Both the position numbers and the translations under genes were made by a program. From Streptomyces sp. NBC_01217 (lineage in GTDB: Bacteria; Actinomycetota; Actinomycetes; Streptomycetales; Streptomycetaceae), in the NCBI RefSeq assembly GCF_035994185.1, contig NZ_CP108538.1, positions 4,255,501 to 4,319,500 of the forward strand: a stretch of DNA of 64,000 bases, written 5' to 3'. Shown here one piece after another: positions 1-7,717 of this stretch; position 1 is the stretch's first letter, and each line of letters starts with the position of its first letter. Under the pieces are notes generated by a model. It was given only the letters and a program-made list of their open reading frames with translations, ran no database searches and had not been told where the DNA came from.

Positions 1-2
1 TC

Positions 3-71
3 ACCGCGGCCGCTGTGGTGCTGGTGGGGGCCGGGGTGGCGGCGCTGCGGCGGCGCGATGTCCTGACGTGA
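3..71 (+). CDS. C-terminal end of a membrane protein, probably an ABC-2 type permease (partial)
   Basis: Only the last 22 codons are inside the window. The frame reads a run of small hydrophobic residues (VVLVGAGVAAL) followed by a basic tail RRRDVLT and a TGA. A final membrane helix followed by a short arginine-rich cytosolic tail is typical of ABC-2 exporter permeases in Streptomyces, but nothing else of the protein is visible, so the family is inferred. The competing frame ending at 66 reads as implausible Trp/Cys-rich sequence. Confidence 0.5.
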   Translation, partial: TAAAVVLVGAGVAALRRRDVLT

Positions 72-162
72 CGGTGGCGGTGGCGGTGGCACGGGGGCGC
101 CGCGGGGCGGGCGGCGGCCCCGGGGTGCAACCACTGCCCGGTGTACCCGCGTCACCCCCGTC

Positions 163-504
163 ATGGAGAACCGACGCGAGACCGTCCATGAAGCCGTCCG
201 CGGGGTCGCCGGATGCCTGGTCGTCGCGGCCGGCGGAGCCGCCGGGATGCTCGCCTGGGCCCCCTACGGGCGGCGCGGCATCTTCGGCGGCTTCGAGGGC
301 GAGTCCGAGTGGAACGTACTGCTGCTCGGGCTGCCGGTCATGACGCTCGGCGGCCTCGCGGCCGGGGCCGCGCTCCTCGCCCTCGTACAGGGAAAGTGGC
401 GGCGGTCGCTCGGGGCGGCGGCGCTCCTCGCCGCCCTCGCGGGCTTCGGGGTGGCATTCGACGTACTGCAGGGCCCGCCGTCGAGCTGCGGTCCGGACTG
501 CTGA
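163..504 (+). CDS. small membrane protein, hypothetical
   Basis: This 113-aa ORF has coding character (Ala/Leu/Gly-rich hydrophobic segments) and three likely membrane helices at roughly residues 15-32, 50-72 and 80-98. It ends in a short tail with two cysteines (CGPDC). A charged loop containing two Arg and two Glu residues separates the first two helices. I see no clear Shine-Dalgarno sequence before the ATG, so a downstream start or leaderless translation is possible. No function is recognisable. It lies 92 bp after the permease tail and is convergent with the P450 gene. Confidence 0.5.
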   Translation: MENRRETVHEAVRGVAGCLVVAAGGAAGMLAWAPYGRRGIFGGFEGESEWNVLLLGLPVMTLGGLAAGAALLALVQGKWRRSLGAAALLAALAGFGVAFDVLQGPPSSCGPDC

Positions 505-579
505 GTGCCGGTGCCGGCCCGCCCCTCGGTCACGGCGTCGCCCCGGTCACAGCGCCCCCTCCTCACAGCGTCCCCTCCG

Positions 580-1836
580 TCACAGCTCCACGCGCAGTTC
601 CCTCAGGCCCCTGATCACATAGCCCGGGTTCCACTCCGGCTCGGCCGCCAGCCGCATCTTCGGGGCGCGGCGCAGCAACTCACCGAAGGAAGCCGCCAGT
701 TCGACGCGGGCCAGCGGGGCGCCCAGGCAGAAGTGGATGCCCGCGCCGAAGGTGATGTGCGGGTTCTCCGTGCGGGCCAGGTCCAGGGTGTCCGGGGCCG
801 GGAAGCGGGCCGGGTCGCGGTTGGCGGAGCCGAAGAGCAGGGCCACCTCGGAGCCGCGTGGAATGACCGTCCCGTCGATCTCGATGTCGTCGAGGATCCA
901 GCGTTCGAACATCTGCAGCGGGGTGTCGTACCGCATCAACTCCTCCACCGCCGTGGGCAGCAGCCCGTGGTCGGCGCGCAGGGCCGCGAGTTGCTCGGGG
1001 TGGCGCAGCAGCGTCCACCAGCCGTTCACCGTGGTGTTGACCGTCGCCTCGTGGCCCGCGTTGAGCAGCAGCACACAGGTCGAGATCATCTCCTGCTCGC
1101 TCAGCCGCTCCCCCTCGTCGTGAGCGGCGATGAGCGCGGAGACCAGATCCGTGCCGGGGTTCCTCCGCCGCTCCTCGATCAACTCGCGCAGATACGCGGA
1201 GAAGTCGAGCGACGCGCGGACGGCGGCACGGGCGGTGTCGTCCGACGGGTTCAGTTCAAACATTCCGCAGATCGCCGCCGACCAGGGCCGCAGCGGGGCG
1301 CGGTCGGACTGCGGGATGCCGAGCATCTCGGCGATGACGGCCACGGGCAGCGGCTCGGCGACCGCCGTGAGCAGATCCCCGCCGCCCGCCTCGACGAACG
1401 AGTCGACCAGCCCGGCCGCCAGCCGCCGTACGGTCGGGACGAGCTGCTCGACCGTGCGCGGGGTGAACGCCTTGGAGACCAGGCGCCGGATGCGGGTGTG
1501 GTCGGGGGCCTCCAGATCGAGGAGCCCCTGCCCGTTGAGGGTGTGGAACGGCTCGTGCTCGGCGGGCGGCGGCGTACGGCCGAACTCCTCGTGGGTGAAG
1601 CGGTGCAGATACGTACGGCCCAGGCGGCGGTCGCGCAGGAGTGCGGACACATCGGCGTAGTGCGGTACGAGCCACTGGTCGGTCGGCTCGAAGTAGTGCA
1701 CCCGCCCGGCCGCACGCAGCGCGGCGTAGGCGGGATACGGGTCGGCGACGAACGCCGGGGACCAGGGGTCGAAGAGTGCCGAAGGCGCGGAGGGTGCGGA
1801 GGAGTCGTCGGCCGCGGGACGTGAGGACGGGTGCAT
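580..1836 (-). CDS. cytochrome P450
   Basis: A soluble bacterial class-I P450 of 418 aa, the usual length. The oxygen-binding I-helix motif AGHEAT is at about residues 260-265, the ExxR salt-bridge motif (ELMR) at 299-302, and the heme loop FGAGIHFCLG ends near residue 371 with the thiolate ligand Cys370. It would need a ferredoxin and reductase for electrons, and neither is adjacent. The substrate cannot be read from the sequence; CYP107-like enzymes of Streptomyces act on macrolides, fatty acids or drugs. It stands alone, convergent with the preceding small gene and upstream of a two-component pair on the same strand. Confidence 0.93.
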   Translation of the reverse strand: MHPSSRPAADDSSAPSAPSALFDPWSPAFVADPYPAYAALRAAGRVHYFEPTDQWLVPHYADVSALLRDRRLGRTYLHRFTHEEFGRTPPPAEHEPFHTLNGQGLLDLEAPDHTRIRRLVSKAFTPRTVEQLVPTVRRLAAGLVDSFVEAGGGDLLTAVAEPLPVAVIAEMLGIPQSDRAPLRPWSAAICGMFELNPSDDTARAAVRASLDFSAYLRELIEERRRNPGTDLVSALIAAHDEGERLSEQEMISTCVLLLNAGHEATVNTTVNGWWTLLRHPEQLAALRADHGLLPTAVEELMRYDTPLQMFERWILDDIEIDGTVIPRGSEVALLFGSANRDPARFPAPDTLDLARTENPHITFGAGIHFCLGAPLARVELAASFGELLRRAPKMRLAAEPEWNPGYVIRGLRELRVEL

Positions 1837-1915
1837 GTACGGACGCTAACCGGACCCGACGGCCACCGACCACCCACCCGGGACACGGCCGGCTGATCGG
1901 GACACGCCCAGCCGC

Positions 1916-2593
1916 TCAGGACGGCGTGACCAGCCGGGCCTCGTACGCGAAGACCGCCGCCTGCGTACGGTCGCGCAGCCCCAGCTTCACCAGGATGCGG
2001 CTCACATGCGTCTTGATGGTGGACTCGGCGACCACCAGATGCGAGGCGATCTCCGCGTTCGACCGGCCCTGCGCGATGAGGACTAGCACCTCCGTCTCGC
2101 GCTCCGTGAGGTCGCCGATCCGGGCGAAGGCGGGCGGCCGCGGGGTCTCGGCGAGCTTCGAGAACTCATTGATCAGCCGCTTGGTGACGGTCGGGGCGAG
2201 CAGCGCCTCACCGGCGGCCACCACCCGCACCCCGTCGGCGAGCTGACGGGCGGAGGCGTCCTTGAGGAGGAAGCCGGATGCCCCGGCGCGCAGCGCCTGG
2301 TACACGTACTCGTCGAGATCGAAGGTGGTCAGCACCAGCACCTTGGCGTCCGCGTCGGCGGCGACGATCTCGCGGGTGGCCTCGATGCCGTTGAGCTCCG
2401 GCATCCGGATGTCCATGAGCACCACGTCGGGGCGCAGCGCCGCGACCTGTGCGATGGCCTGCCGGCCGTCGACGGCCTCACCGACGACCTCGATCCCCGG
2501 CATGGCGTTGAGCAGCACCGAGAAGCCCTCGCGGACCATCATCTGGTCGTCGACGATCAGCACCCGGATGGAGGGGGCGGCGGGGCTGCTCAT
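1916..2593 (-). CDS. NarL/LuxR-family response regulator
   Basis: A 225-aa two-component response regulator. The N-terminal receiver domain (residues 8-125) has the acidic pair DD at 15-16, the phospho-acceptor Asp at about 61 within LMDIRMPE, and the conserved Lys in GFLLKDA. The C-terminal GerE/LuxR helix-turn-helix is seen as LTERETEVLVLIAQGRSN followed by STIKTHVSRIL. It overlaps the upstream histidine kinase by 4 bp (ATGA), so the two are translationally coupled and form a cognate pair. Target genes are unknown. Such pairs often control a nearby transporter, but none is adjacent here. Confidence 0.93.
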   Translation of the reverse strand: MSSPAAPSIRVLIVDDQMMVREGFSVLLNAMPGIEVVGEAVDGRQAIAQVAALRPDVVLMDIRMPELNGIEATREIVAADADAKVLVLTTFDLDEYVYQALRAGASGFLLKDASARQLADGVRVVAAGEALLAPTVTKRLINEFSKLAETPRPPAFARIGDLTERETEVLVLIAQGRSNAEIASHLVVAESTIKTHVSRILVKLGLRDRTQAAVFAYEARLVTPS

Positions 2594-3942
2594 GACTGCT
2601 CCGCCTGTTCCGCCTGAGCCTTGCGCGGCTCGTGCGACTCGCCCGTGGTGTCGGCGGGCTGGACGGGGATGAACGCGGTGATCTCGTAACCGCCCTCCTC
2701 CGTCGCCTCGGCCGTCATGTCGCCGCCCAGCATCGCGACCCTCTCCCGCATCCCCGTGATCCCGTGACCGGCCCCCTGCGAGGGCTTCACCGGAGCGGTG
2801 GGCGGCCCGTTGACCACCCGCAGACCGAGACCGCCCAGCACATAGCCGATCTCCACCTTGGCGTCGGCGCCCGGCGCGTGCCGCAGCGTGTTGCTGAGGG
2901 CTTCCTGAATGATCCGGTACGCCGACAGCTCGACGCCCTGCGGCAGTTCACGTACCGCGCCGGTGACCGTCTTCTCCGTCTCCAGGCCCGCCTCGCGCAC
3001 ATTGGCGAGGAGCCCGTCGAGCTGGGCGAGGGTGGGCTGCGGGGCGTCCGGCGCCTGGTAGTCCTCGGCCCGTACGACGCCGAGGACCCGGCGCAGTTCG
3101 GTGAGTGCGGCGACCGCGTTCTCCCGGATCGTGACGAAGGCCTGCTCCAGCTCGGGCGGCGGGTTCTCCACCCGGTACGGGGCGGCCTCGGCCTGGATCG
3201 CGACGACCGACATGTGGTGGGCGACCACGTCGTGCAGTTCGCGGGCGATGGTGGTGCGCTCCTCCAGCAGCGTGCGCCGGTCGCGTTCGACGGCGGTCAC
3301 GGTGCGCTGCACGGTCACCTCGCGCTCCGCCTCCCGGCGGGTCTGCACGACGGTCACCACGAGCAGGGCGAACGCGGAGGTCACGGCCATGGGCCCGGTG
3401 GTCGACGAGTAGTGCCAGCCGAAATTCTCCAGGAAGGTGCCGAGCACCAGGGTCAGGACCCACATCCAGGCGGCGGTACGCGGCCGGGTCCGGGCCGCGA
3501 CCACGACGAGCACCACCAGGTGCGAGAGCAACATGCTCGGCACCCACGGCCAGTCGCCGCCGGTGACCACGGCTGTCACCGGAGTGAGCGCCATCGACAT
3601 CCAGAACGCGCCGACCGGCCGGACCAGCGTCATCCCGACGGTCAGCGCCGGGAGCAGCCCGGTCACGATGATCTCGATCCCGGACCCGATCCCGGAACTG
3701 TTCGTTGTGCCGATGCCTATGAGGAACGTGATCAGTGCGGCAAAACCGACCAGCGCGTGCGGCGTCCATGCGGCCCGCGCGCGCATCCGCTCGGACAGCC
3801 GCCGGGTCAGCGCCCCGTCGGTCCGCATGGGCGCCAGCGGACGGTAGGCGAACGCATCGTGGAAGAGGTCCTGCCGCAGGCCGCCTACCGCCCCTGCGGC
3901 CAGCCGGAACTCGGGGCTTCTGGTCCTGTTGGTCTCGGTCAC
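2590..3942 (-). CDS. two-component sensor histidine kinase (HisKA_3 type)
   Basis: The N-terminal third contains four to five membrane helices. A HisKA_3 dimerisation/phospho-acceptor motif follows (ARELHDVVAHHMSVV), and then a HATPase_c domain with the N-box (IIQEALSNTLRHA) and a glycine-rich lid (GAGHGITGMRERV). The partner is the response regulator encoded just downstream with a 4-bp overlap. The start is uncertain: GTG at 3942 is chosen because it opens with a typical soluble N-terminus, but a GTG at 3969 and an ATG near 3831 are also possible. The signal sensed is unknown. Confidence 0.9.
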   Translation of the reverse strand: MTETNRTRSPEFRLAAGAVGGLRQDLFHDAFAYRPLAPMRTDGALTRRLSERMRARAAWTPHALVGFAALITFLIGIGTTNSSGIGSGIEIIVTGLLPALTVGMTLVRPVGAFWMSMALTPVTAVVTGGDWPWVPSMLLSHLVVLVVVAARTRPRTAAWMWVLTLVLGTFLENFGWHYSSTTGPMAVTSAFALLVVTVVQTRREAEREVTVQRTVTAVERDRRTLLEERTTIARELHDVVAHHMSVVAIQAEAAPYRVENPPPELEQAFVTIRENAVAALTELRRVLGVVRAEDYQAPDAPQPTLAQLDGLLANVREAGLETEKTVTGAVRELPQGVELSAYRIIQEALSNTLRHAPGADAKVEIGYVLGGLGLRVVNGPPTAPVKPSQGAGHGITGMRERVAMLGGDMTAEATEEGGYEITAFIPVQPADTTGESHEPRKAQAEQAEQS

Positions 3943-4045
3943 GATCCCAAGGTAGGCGGCCCGGCCCACGGCGTCGTCAGCAGTGATACGGATCCTGCGC
4001 CGTCCGTCGCAAGTACTATGCGCCGGGCGCCCTTCCCCCCGCCGC

Positions 4046-4921
4046 TCACCAGGCCAGCTGTGCGAGCTCCTCCGCCACCACCGCGCACGCGTCGCTCGCC
4101 GGGTCGATCAGCGGGAAGTGGCCCACGCCGGGCAGCAGGGTCAGGCCCACCGTCTCCCCCGCCTTCGCCGCCGCGTCGACGAACGCCTCGGAAACGGCCT
4201 TGGGCACATCTGCATCGGTGGTTCCCTGCACCACGGTGGTCGCGATCCCGGTGGGCAGCAGCACGGCCGGGTCGGCGTGCGCGGACCGCTCGTCGAAGTC
4301 GTCCGCGCGGCCCAGGAACTGGCCGACCGCCCCCGAGCAGACGTCCAGCTCGACGGCCGTGGCGAAGTCGGCGATCGGCGCGAGGGCGACGACGCCCCGC
4401 AGCGGCGGCGGCGCGGGCAGCCGCCACGGCGAGCCCTCGGGCAGTACGTGCCGGGCGGCGGCCCACAGGGCAAGCTGCCCGCCCGCGGAGTGCCCGGTGA
4501 CGACGATCCGCCGGGCATCGGCCTCCGGAAGCACCACGGCCAGCAGCCCGGGCAGCGCGTCCATCGCCGCGGCGACATCGTCGAAGGTCTCCGGCCAGCG
4601 GCCCGCCACCGGACCGGAGCCCCGCTGCTGCGGGATCTCGCTGCCGCGCCGGTACTCGACACTGGCGACGGCGAAACCGCGCCGGGCCAGGAAGTCCGCG
4701 AACGGCGACACATGCTGCCGGTCGTACGGCGCCCGCCACGCCCCGCCGTGCAGGAGAACCACGACCGGCGCACCGGTCCGGCCGTCGCGCGGGGCGTAGA
4801 AGTCGATCAACTGGTCGGGGTGGCTGCCGTAGGCGGCAGACGCATCGGGGGCGACCGGAGGGTGCGAGAGTGCCGACTCGGCCTCGGCTGCGTCACGATC
4901 ACGCGCGGCAGAATCCGACAT
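4046..4921 (-). CDS. alpha/beta hydrolase, probable arylformamidase (N-formylkynurenine hydrolase)
   Basis: An alpha/beta-hydrolase fold protein of about 291 aa. It has the HGGAW oxyanion-hole motif typical of the eukaryotic-like kynurenine formamidase branch, the nucleophile elbow GHSAGGQ, and a distal catalytic His in GVGHFPL. It follows kynU and kynA in the same direction, so the likely reaction is N-formylkynurenine to kynurenine plus formate, the missing middle step of the pathway. The ATG at 4921 is chosen because GGAG lies 4 bp upstream; an in-frame start at 4951 is less likely. A 123-bp gap separates it from kynU, so it may also have its own promoter. Specificity is inferred from context. 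Confidence 0.8.
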   Translation of the reverse strand: MSDSAARDRDAAEAESALSHPPVAPDASAAYGSHPDQLIDFYAPRDGRTGAPVVVLLHGGAWRAPYDRQHVSPFADFLARRGFAVASVEYRRGSEIPQQRGSGPVAGRWPETFDDVAAAMDALPGLLAVVLPEADARRIVVTGHSAGGQLALWAAARHVLPEGSPWRLPAPPPLRGVVALAPIADFATAVELDVCSGAVGQFLGRADDFDERSAHADPAVLLPTGIATTVVQGTTDADVPKAVSEAFVDAAAKAGETVGLTLLPGVGHFPLIDPASDACAVVAEELAQLAW

Positions 4922-5044
4922 GCTGCTCCAACCGTCCTGTACCGAGCCCAACCGGATCTGGGCTCAACTGGCCTGACCTGCGGGGACGGTACCAGTACGG
5001 AAGGCTCCCGTCCCCGCCGGCAGATCACTGCAGAGGCTCGCCCA

Positions 5045-6247
5045 CTAGCCCTCCAGCGCCTCGCCGAGCACCTCGCCCAGCACCCGCGCCGCCCGCTCCA
5101 CGTCGGCGAAGCCCACGTACAGCGGGGTGAACCCGAATCGCAGCACGTCAGGGCGGCGCAGATCCCCGACGACGCCCCGTGCGATGAGCGCGCTCATCAC
5201 CGGTTCCGCGTCCGCGCACCGCAGTGCGACCTGGCTGCCGCGCTCGGCGTGCGCGTCCGGAGTGATGGAGGTGACCCGGCCCTCGGGCGCGTACGCCGCG
5301 ACGCACTCCAGGAAGAAGTCCGTCAGCGCCAGGGACTTGGCCCGTACCGCCTCGATCGACACCCCGTTCCACACGTCCAGCGACGCTTCGAGCGCCAGCA
5401 TGGAGAGGATGTCGGGGGTGCCGACCCGGCCCCGTACGGCGCCGTCCGCCGGGGCGTACCCGGGGGCCATGCCGAACGGGTCGGCGTGCGACGTCCACCC
5501 CGGCAGCGGCGAGTCGAAGGCCGCCTGGTGGCGCTCGGCGACGTACAGATAGGCGGGCGAACCGGGGCCGCCGTTGAGGTACTTGTACGTGCAGCCGACC
5601 GCGAGGTCCACGCCGTGCTCGTCCAGGCCCACGGGCAGGGCGCCCGCGCTGTGGCACAGGTCCCACACGGCGAGGCCGCCCGCCGCGTGCACGGCGGCGG
5701 TGAGTCCGGGCAGGTCGTGGAGCCTGCCGGTGCGGTAGTCGACATGGTTGAGCAGGACGGCCGCGGTACGGGCGCCCAGCGCGTCCGGCACCTCGGCGGG
5801 GGCGACCGGGACGAGCCGGTGGCCGGTCATCCGGGCGGCGGACGCGGCGATGTACCCGTCCGTGGGGAAGGTCGTCGCGTCGACGAGGATCTCGTCGCGC
5901 CCCTGGGGCGCCAGCCGGCTCGCGGCGACGACGGCCTTGAAGACGTTCACGCTGGTGGAGTCGCCGACGACGATCTGCCCGGCGGCGGCCCCGACGAGCG
6001 GGGAGATCCGGTCGCCGATCCGCTCCGGCGCGGTCCACCAGCCGCTCTCGTCCCAGGACCGGATGCGCAGCTCGCCCCACTCGCGGGTGAGGACCTCCTG
6101 CACCCGGGCGGGTACATGAGCGGGCAGCGCACCGAGCGAGTTGCCGTCGAGGTAGACGGTGTCGTCGAGGGTGAACAGCTTGCGCAGATCGGCGAGCTGA
6201 TCGGCGGCGTCGAGTGCCGCGGCCCGCGCGGCGAAGGTCTCAGACAT
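5045..6247 (-). CDS. kynU: kynureninase
   Basis: A PLP enzyme of 400 aa that hydrolyses L-kynurenine to anthranilate and alanine. Characteristic segments are YLDGNSLG near the N-terminus, the phosphate-binding GDSTSVNVFK, WDLCHSAGALP, and the PLP-lysine region GCTYKYLNGGPGSPA. The length matches the family. It overlaps the end of kynA by 8 bp, so the two are in one operon and coupled. Together with kynA and the downstream hydrolase it completes the tryptophan-to-anthranilate route, which in Streptomyces can feed secondary metabolism as well as catabolism. Confidence 0.95.
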   Translation of the reverse strand: MSETFAARAAALDAADQLADLRKLFTLDDTVYLDGNSLGALPAHVPARVQEVLTREWGELRIRSWDESGWWTAPERIGDRISPLVGAAAGQIVVGDSTSVNVFKAVVAASRLAPQGRDEILVDATTFPTDGYIAASAARMTGHRLVPVAPAEVPDALGARTAAVLLNHVDYRTGRLHDLPGLTAAVHAAGGLAVWDLCHSAGALPVGLDEHGVDLAVGCTYKYLNGGPGSPAYLYVAERHQAAFDSPLPGWTSHADPFGMAPGYAPADGAVRGRVGTPDILSMLALEASLDVWNGVSIEAVRAKSLALTDFFLECVAAYAPEGRVTSITPDAHAERGSQVALRCADAEPVMSALIARGVVGDLRRPDVLRFGFTPLYVGFADVERAARVLGEVLGEALEG

Positions 6248-7088
6248 GGCTGCGCGCCGTCCACAGCTCGGGGAAGACGTTCTTCGTGGCCCGTTTCTCC
6301 AGCCACGCGACCCCGGCGGAACCGCCGGTCCCGGTCTTCGAGCCCATCGCGCGCCGGGTGGCGACGAGATGGTCGTTGCGCCAGCGCCACACCAGTTCGC
6401 CGACGTCGGTGAGCGCCTCGCCGAGCCGGACCAGCTCGTCGTGCTGGTCGGGGTTGGCGTAGATCTCCGCCCAGATGGTCTCGACCTCGGGCGACGGCTC
6501 GTACTTCTGCGTCAGGTCCCGGCCGAGCACGGCCTGCGGTACGGCGTGCCCGCGCCGGGCGAGCAGGGCGAGCACCTCGTCGTACAGGCTCGGCTCGGCG
6601 AGCGCCTTCTCCAACTCGGCGTGGACACGGGGCGCACCCCGGTGCGGCACGAGCATGGACGCCGACTTGTCGCCGAGCAGGAACTCCATCCGCCGGTACA
6701 TCGCCGACTGGAAGCCGGAGCCCTCACCGAGGGCGGCGCGGTAGGAGTTGAACTGGGCGGGGGTGAGCTGGGCGAGCGGCGTCCAGGAGGCGTTGAGCGC
6801 CTCCAGTTCCCGCACCGACCGCTTGAGCGCATCGCGTGCGACGGGCAGCCGGTTCTCGCGCAGGGCGTGCGCGGCGGTCTCCCACTCGTGGACGATGACG
6901 GTGAACCACAGTTCCATGACCTGGGTGGTGACCAGGAAGACCATTTCGCCCGGGTCGTCGGAGCGAAGGTGCTGGAGATGGGTCAGGACATCCGCCTGGA
7001 CATAGTCCTCGTACGGAGTCGTTCCCGCGAAGTCGAGGTGCGGGGTCTGCGCACCGGTGGCTTCGGGGTCGGGGTGGATCGTCGACAT
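6240..7088 (-). CDS. kynA: tryptophan 2,3-dioxygenase
   Basis: A heme dioxygenase of 282 aa that opens the indole ring of L-tryptophan to N-formylkynurenine. Family hallmarks are the start region LDFAGTTPYEDYVQAD, the block FLVTTQVMELWFTVIVHEW, SGFQSAMYRRMEFLLGDK, and the C-terminal WRNDHL segment that carries the proximal heme His. An AGGAGA ribosome site precedes the ATG. It is the first gene of the kyn cluster, with kynU overlapping its 3' end by 8 bp. The 159-bp upstream region is where the operon promoter must lie. Confidence 0.95.
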   Translation of the reverse strand: MSTIHPDPEATGAQTPHLDFAGTTPYEDYVQADVLTHLQHLRSDDPGEMVFLVTTQVMELWFTVIVHEWETAAHALRENRLPVARDALKRSVRELEALNASWTPLAQLTPAQFNSYRAALGEGSGFQSAMYRRMEFLLGDKSASMLVPHRGAPRVHAELEKALAEPSLYDEVLALLARRGHAVPQAVLGRDLTQKYEPSPEVETIWAEIYANPDQHDELVRLGEALTDVGELVWRWRNDHLVATRRAMGSKTGTGGSAGVAWLEKRATKNVFPELWTARSHV

Positions 7089-7195
7089 TTCTGTCTCCTC
7101 GACACGAGCTTCCGGGTAGCGGTCCGCCCCTTCCGTGAGGTGATGGAGCTCCGGTCCCCTGCCCGCATCCTAGACGGAGCCCGCGGGAGCGCGCA

Positions 7196-7227
7196 GACCC
7201 CGCGGATGCCGGTGCATCCGCGGGGTC
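7196..7227 (-). terminator. intrinsic hairpin downstream of the DUF3151 gene
   Basis: A perfect 14-bp stem (7196-7209 pairs with 7214-7227) with a 4-nt loop, 20 bp past the stop of the DUF3151 gene and upstream of kynA. There is no strong U-tract, as is common for Streptomyces terminators. Confidence 0.7.
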
Positions 7228-7247
7228 CGTGACGATGCTCCGGGCTC

Positions 7248-7661
7248 TCAGCCCAGGGTCTCGGCGGCGGTCGGCGAGGAGTCGCGCAGGAACGTCGAGC
7301 AGCGCTCGTACTCCTCCTGCTCTCCGATCGCCTGGGCGGCCCGCGCCAGGGCGTGCAGGGCGCGCAGGAAGCCGCGGTTCGGCTCGTGCTCGAACGGTAC
7401 GGGGCCGTGGCCCTTCCAGCCGGCCCTGCGCAGCGCGTCGAGGCCGCGGTGGTAGCCGGTGCGGGCATAGGCGTACGACTCGATGACGCGGCCGCCCTCG
7501 AACGCCTCGTCGGCGAGCTGTGCCCAGGCCAGGGAGGAGGTCGGGTACTTCGCGGCGACGTCGGCGGGGGGCGTGCCGTTCGCGAGCAGCTCGCGCGGCT
7601 CGGGGTCGTCGGGCAGGTGGGTCGGGGGAGGCCCCCCGAGCAGGTTCTCGTGGATCGACAT
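7248..7661 (-). CDS. DUF3151 family protein
   Basis: A 137-aa soluble protein conserved in actinobacteria, with no known function. Recognisable features are the N-terminal MSIHENLL, the segment WAQLADEAFE, and a helical TPR-like region with YAYARTGYHRGLDALRRAGWKG. The ATG at 7661 is the conserved start; the much longer open frame upstream of it is only readthrough opposite the MFS gene. It lies between an MFS exporter gene and the kyn operon on the same strand, with its own terminator hairpin. No partner is evident. Confidence 0.85.
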   Translation of the reverse strand: MSIHENLLGGPPPTHLPDDPEPRELLANGTPPADVAAKYPTSSLAWAQLADEAFEGGRVIESYAYARTGYHRGLDALRRAGWKGHGPVPFEHEPNRGFLRALHALARAAQAIGEQEEYERCSTFLRDSSPTAAETLG

Positions 7662-7717
7662 GGGTTCAAGTGTGCCTGGCACATGCGCGCCGGGGGTACC
7701 CGGCCGGCGCGCGGAGA

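Noticed and set aside
505..1824. Long plus-strand frames opposite the P450 gene
   Set aside because: They are high-GC shadows of the minus-strand gene: no motifs, Arg/Pro-rich composition, and the minus strand has unmistakable P450 motifs.
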